From Chloroflexota bacterium (GTDB taxonomy: Bacteria > Chloroflexota > FW602-bin22 > JACPRP01), in the NCBI GenBank assembly GCA_016210495.1, contig JACQUC010000267.1:1-17104 (forward strand): a DNA stretch of 17,104 nucleotides, read 5' to 3'. Every line of letters begins with the position of its first letter. Within the stretch, counting starts at the first letter, position 1. Positions 14,853-17,104 of this stretch are shown here, piece by piece. The notes beneath the pieces were generated by a model. That model was not told where the DNA came from, did not search any database, and saw only the letters and a list, made by a program, of their open reading frames with translations. The translations under genes were made by a program, and so were the position numbers.

Positions 14853-15602
14853 CTAGAATCCGTACACAACCCTGATAGTCGCCGTGACCTGCAGCTCGCC
14901 CGGCTCGACAGGGGTGGTTACCTCCGGAGCCGCTGCTGTGGGCATCATCCGATCCAAAGGTTGTGGGCTGGAAACCGATTCCTCGACCACTGACTCGACC
15001 GGCCCGAGACTTCTGCCCATTGCCCCGGCGATAGCTTCAGCTTTGCCCTCGCCGTCCTGAACCGCTTTTCTCAAGGCCTCTCTGCGCAGCTCCGAGTCAT
15101 CCTGCAAGCCGAACTGAATCCCGCCCGCCACGTTCGCGCCGGCCTTAACAACCTCATCGAGCACGTTCCCCACCTTGCTCAGATCCGTGACGCGCACGGT
15201 GACCGTGTTGCTCGCCTCGTAGCCGACTATTCTCTCCCGGCTGCCATCGCGCCTCGCTTCGTAAACCGGCCTCAGGCTGATGCTGGAAGTTCGGATGTCC
15301 TTCTCGGGGATGCCCAACTCCTTGAGGGTTCGCACCACGGCGTCCATCTTCTGCGCATTCGCCTGCTGCGCCTGCTGAGCGTTCTCCGCCTGCGTCTGAA
15401 CCCCAACCCGGACGGTCGCGACGTCGGGCCTCACGCTGACCCGTCCCGTCCCCGAAACCGTGATACCCTTAGCAGGTCCAGGGGCCTGTGCCAGAGCCAC
15501 CGGTTGCGTCGACCTGGCAGCTACCATAGGAACCAGCACGACCGCCGCCAAAGCGGCAATTAGACCCAGGATCAGTGCCGTCGACAGCCTTCGCATTTCC
15601 AT
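14853..15602 (-). CDS. SIMPL (DUF541) domain exported protein
   Basis: This 249-residue protein has a basic start (MEMRRL), a hydrophobic stretch at about 8-28 and an alanine-rich region ending near 40 (ALAQA), suggesting secretion or an N-terminal anchor. From residue 46 on it matches the SIMPL/DUF541 domain: ITVSGTGRVSVRPDVATVRVGVQTQAEN, the KELGIPEKDIRTSSISLRPVY block (93-113), and the C-terminal ELQVTATIRVVYGF. SIMPL proteins are periplasmic or surface proteins, some linked to oxidative stress, without a proven biochemical activity. No lipobox cysteine is seen. The ATG has AAGGAGG about seven bases upstream. The gene is separated from selA by 53 bases containing a selA promoter, so it is probably an independent unit. 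Confidence 0.92.
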   Translation of the reverse strand: MEMRRLSTALILGLIAALAAVVLVPMVAARSTQPVALAQAPGPAKGITVSGTGRVSVRPDVATVRVGVQTQAENAQQAQQANAQKMDAVVRTLKELGIPEKDIRTSSISLRPVYEARRDGSRERIVGYEASNTVTVRVTDLSKVGNVLDEVVKAGANVAGGIQFGLQDDSELRREALRKAVQDGEGKAEAIAGAMGRSLGPVESVVEESVSSPQPLDRMMPTAAAPEVTTPVEPGELQVTATIRVVYGF

Positions 15603-15615
15603 CGTTCCGCCTCCT

Positions 15616-15631
15616 TGTGAATGTGTTCACT
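15616..15631. promoter_or_regulatory. CRP/FNR-like inverted repeat upstream of the SIMPL gene
   Basis: TGTGA, six bases, then TCACT resembles the CRP-family operator TGTGA-N6-TCACA with one mismatch. It lies 14 bases upstream of the SIMPL start codon and touches its ribosome-binding site, so a bound protein would most likely repress. This is inferred from pattern alone. Confidence 0.25.
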
Positions 15632-15786
15632 ATCTATGACGTCGGGGACGGGGGTTTTGTTCCGGTGAGCACGCTCGCGTCCTTCCCAACTGGACAGGTC
15701 GCTCGACGTGATGCCACGCCGGGGAGGTGTCGTGGTGGCGTAGATAATATGGATGGGCTGACACACCGGCTGTAGACACGCGGGTT

Positions 15787-15805
15787 GACGAGGAGTATTC
15801 TCGTC
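15787..15805 (+). other. Hairpin in the transposase leader
   Basis: GACGAG (15787-15792) and CTCGTC (15800-15805) form a perfect 6-bp stem with a 7-base loop. A second inverted repeat GCTTAAG-G-CTTAAGC follows at 15819-15833, directly before the ribosome-binding site. These could limit transposase translation or be part of the left-end recognition sequence. Confidence 0.4.
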
Positions 15806-15849
15806 CTATCCGCATACAGCTTAAGGCTTAAGCCAAGGAGGTCAGCCCG

Positions 15850-16935
15850 ATGTCTAGTATCGTATATGGTGGACTGGATGTCCACAAGAAGTCGATCTGC
15901 GCGCATTTGATCTGTCCCGACACCGGCGAAATCGTCTCTGAGGAGCTCCCGAACGAGCGCGAGCGTTTGTTGCGCGCCGTGCGTCGCTGGTCGAAGCTCG
16001 GCGAGTTGCGACTGTGCTACGAGGCCAGTGGAGCAGGCTTCGTCATCCAGCGTTGGCTGGACGCAGCGGGGGTCCGTTGCGAGGTAATCGCCCCCTCGCT
16101 GATCCCTAAGGCGCCAGGGGACCGGGTGAAGACGGACAAGCGTGATGCCCGCAAACTGGCTACCCTTTATCGAGCGGGGCTGCTGAAAGCGGTGCGCGTG
16201 CCCGGTCAGGAGGAAGAAACGGTGCGTGCCCTGGTCCGGTTGCGTGAGGACCTCACGCAGGATATGACCCGCACCAAGAACCGCATCTTGAAGTATCTGG
16301 CGACGTTGGGTTTCTACTACCTGGAGGGCAAGAATTGGACGGAAAAACATCGCGCGTGGTTGCGGGGATTGTCCCTTGAGGCGATCCAGCGGCTGATCGT
16401 CGACAGCCACTTGGAGGAACTGGACGCGCTGGATAAGCGGCGCCAAGGGATCGACCGTCGGATCGAGGAAATCGCGCAGTCGGAGCCGTACCGTCAGAAG
16501 GTGCAGCGGCTGATGAGCTTGCGAGGGATCGGACTGTACAGCGCGATGGTGCTGGTAACTGAGATAGGAGATGCCTGCCGGTTTGCGAAGGCGCCGGAAC
16601 TGATGAGCTACTTTGGACTGGTGCCACGGGAAGACTCCAGCGCGGATAGCCGTCGCAGAGGCGCAATCACAAAGGCAGGTAGCAGTCGGCCGCGCTGGAT
16701 CTTGACGGAGGCGGCGTGGAATCAGATGTCCAAGCCGGGGAACTGTCAGCGGCTGAAAAAGCATTGGGAGAGCCAGCCGAGTGAGGTGGTCGGGATCGCC
16801 AAGAAGGCAGAGAAGAGACTGCACGAGAAGTTCTGGAAGGTGCTGTCGCGCAAGGACCGCAAGACGGCCGTGACGGCGGTAGCGCGAGAGATGGTCGGCT
16901 TCGTGTGGGCGATTATGACGCTGGAAGTGGCGTAG
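15850..16935 (+). CDS. IS110-family transposase (DEDD recombinase)
   Basis: This 361-residue protein has the two-part IS110 layout. The N-terminal RuvC-like DEDD domain shows GLDVHKK (Asp-10), CYEASGAG (Glu-58) and KTDKRDA (Asp-96, Asp-99), all four acidic residues being present. A coiled-coil-like middle (about 185-215) leads to the C-terminal Transposase_20 domain with LMSLRGIGLYSAMVLVTEIGD, the SYFGLVPREDSSADSRRRGAITKAG block that holds the serine nucleophile region, and RWILTEAAW. Such enzymes cut and join DNA guided by a non-coding RNA from the element. The gene is intact, with AAGGAGG eight bases before the ATG, so it may be active. Length and motifs are typical. Confidence 0.95.
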   Translation: MSSIVYGGLDVHKKSICAHLICPDTGEIVSEELPNERERLLRAVRRWSKLGELRLCYEASGAGFVIQRWLDAAGVRCEVIAPSLIPKAPGDRVKTDKRDARKLATLYRAGLLKAVRVPGQEEETVRALVRLREDLTQDMTRTKNRILKYLATLGFYYLEGKNWTEKHRAWLRGLSLEAIQRLIVDSHLEELDALDKRRQGIDRRIEEIAQSEPYRQKVQRLMSLRGIGLYSAMVLVTEIGDACRFAKAPELMSYFGLVPREDSSADSRRRGAITKAGSSRPRWILTEAAWNQMSKPGNCQRLKKHWESQPSEVVGIAKKAEKRLHEKFWKVLSRKDRKTAVTAVAREMVGFVWAIMTLEVA

Positions 16936-17065
16936 AGCACGTGCTGCCGGGTAGCTGGCGGCAGGCCTGCAAGCAAGGAGAGGTTGGAGGCGACGGCATG
17001 GGGAGAATCCTCGATCGCCCCTATGTGGTAGGCAACGCCCTGAAAAGGGCGCCCGAACCCACGTC
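16936..17065 (+). ncRNA. Candidate bridge/seeker RNA of the IS110-family element
   Basis: The segment after the transposase stop codon has no ORF of interest but several strong inverted repeats in order: AGCACGTGCT (16936-16945), CTGCCG/CGGCAG (16944-16949 with 16959-16964), GGCGA/TCGCC (16989-16993 with 17015-17019), and a perfect hairpin CGCCCT-GAAA-AGGGCG (17036-17051) with a GNRA-type loop. IS1111-subgroup elements encode their guide RNA at this position. The hairpins are visible; the RNA's existence and limits are inferred. Confidence 0.4.
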
Positions 17066-17104
17066 TGTAGATGGAGGCAGCTCCCGACGGATACAGTATC
17101 ATGC

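Larger units (their letters stand above)
15770..17071 (+). mobile_element. IS110-family insertion sequence (IS1111-like layout, ends tentative)
   Basis: The transposase places this element in the IS110 family, which lacks long terminal inverted repeats and uses a bridge/seeker RNA. The ends are a guess: CTGTAGA occurs at 15770-15776 and again at 17065-17071, as expected for core repeats flanking an IS110 element. Just inside each there is an imperfect inverted match (AGACACGCGGGTT at 15774-15786 against AGACGTGGGTT on the minus strand, 17066-17056). This would make an element of about 1.3 kb with a short left end and a longer right non-coding end, as in the IS1111 subgroup. The element's presence is well supported, its ends weakly. 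Confidence 0.55.

Noticed and set aside
15634..16824. Open frame of 396 codons on the minus strand opposite the transposase
   Set aside because: The plus-strand frame carries complete IS110 catalytic motifs with a good ribosome-binding site; the opposite frame shows no recognisable domain.

Overview
The window is GC-rich (about 60% by eye), densely coded bacterial DNA with many GTG and TTG starts. It carries 11 protein-coding genes, one of them a transposase. A NurA-domain nuclease, a DUF2342-type metalloprotease with a membrane anchor, and short GC-rich palindromes between genes together suggest a member of the Chloroflexota, perhaps known only from metagenomes. That assignment is an inference from gene content; there is no rRNA or other phylogenetic marker here.

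Layout. (1) 1-512: a large imperfect palindrome, a 4-oxalocrotonate tautomerase-like gene (-), and a divergent promoter region in which the two promoters appear to share one -35 box. (2) 513-2410 (+): glutamate racemase murI, then a thioredoxin reductase-like flavoprotein with CAVC but an altered NADPH-phosphate motif. Two hairpin repeats follow. (3) 2604-4016 (+): a DHA2-type MFS drug exporter with its own promoter, meeting the next gene tail to tail in a shared CTAG. (4) 4013-8057 (-): a two-gene operon of an adenine deaminase-family amidohydrolase followed by the molybdopterin subunit of a xanthine dehydrogenase-family enzyme. This points to purine or other N-heterocycle catabolism, but both proteins differ from the classical enzymes at key motifs and the Fe-S and FAD subunits are absent. 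(5) 8295-9488 (-): a NurA-domain nuclease with a four-cysteine cluster. (6) 9579-14799 (-): an apparent operon selA, HD-GYP protein, selB, DUF2342 metalloprotease. SelA makes Sec-tRNA(Sec) and SelB delivers it at UGA codons, so the organism very likely uses selenocysteine, although I find no selC, selD or selenoprotein here. (7) 14853-15602 (-): a secreted or anchored SIMPL-domain protein. (8) about 15770-17071 (+): an IS110-family insertion sequence with a DEDD transposase and a hairpin-rich 3' non-coding segment that could be its bridge (seeker) RNA.

The most notable items are the HD-GYP and metalloprotease genes embedded in the selenocysteine operon, the IS110 non-coding RNA candidate with possible element ends, the shared -35 divergent promoter, and the motif-divergent purine-type enzymes.
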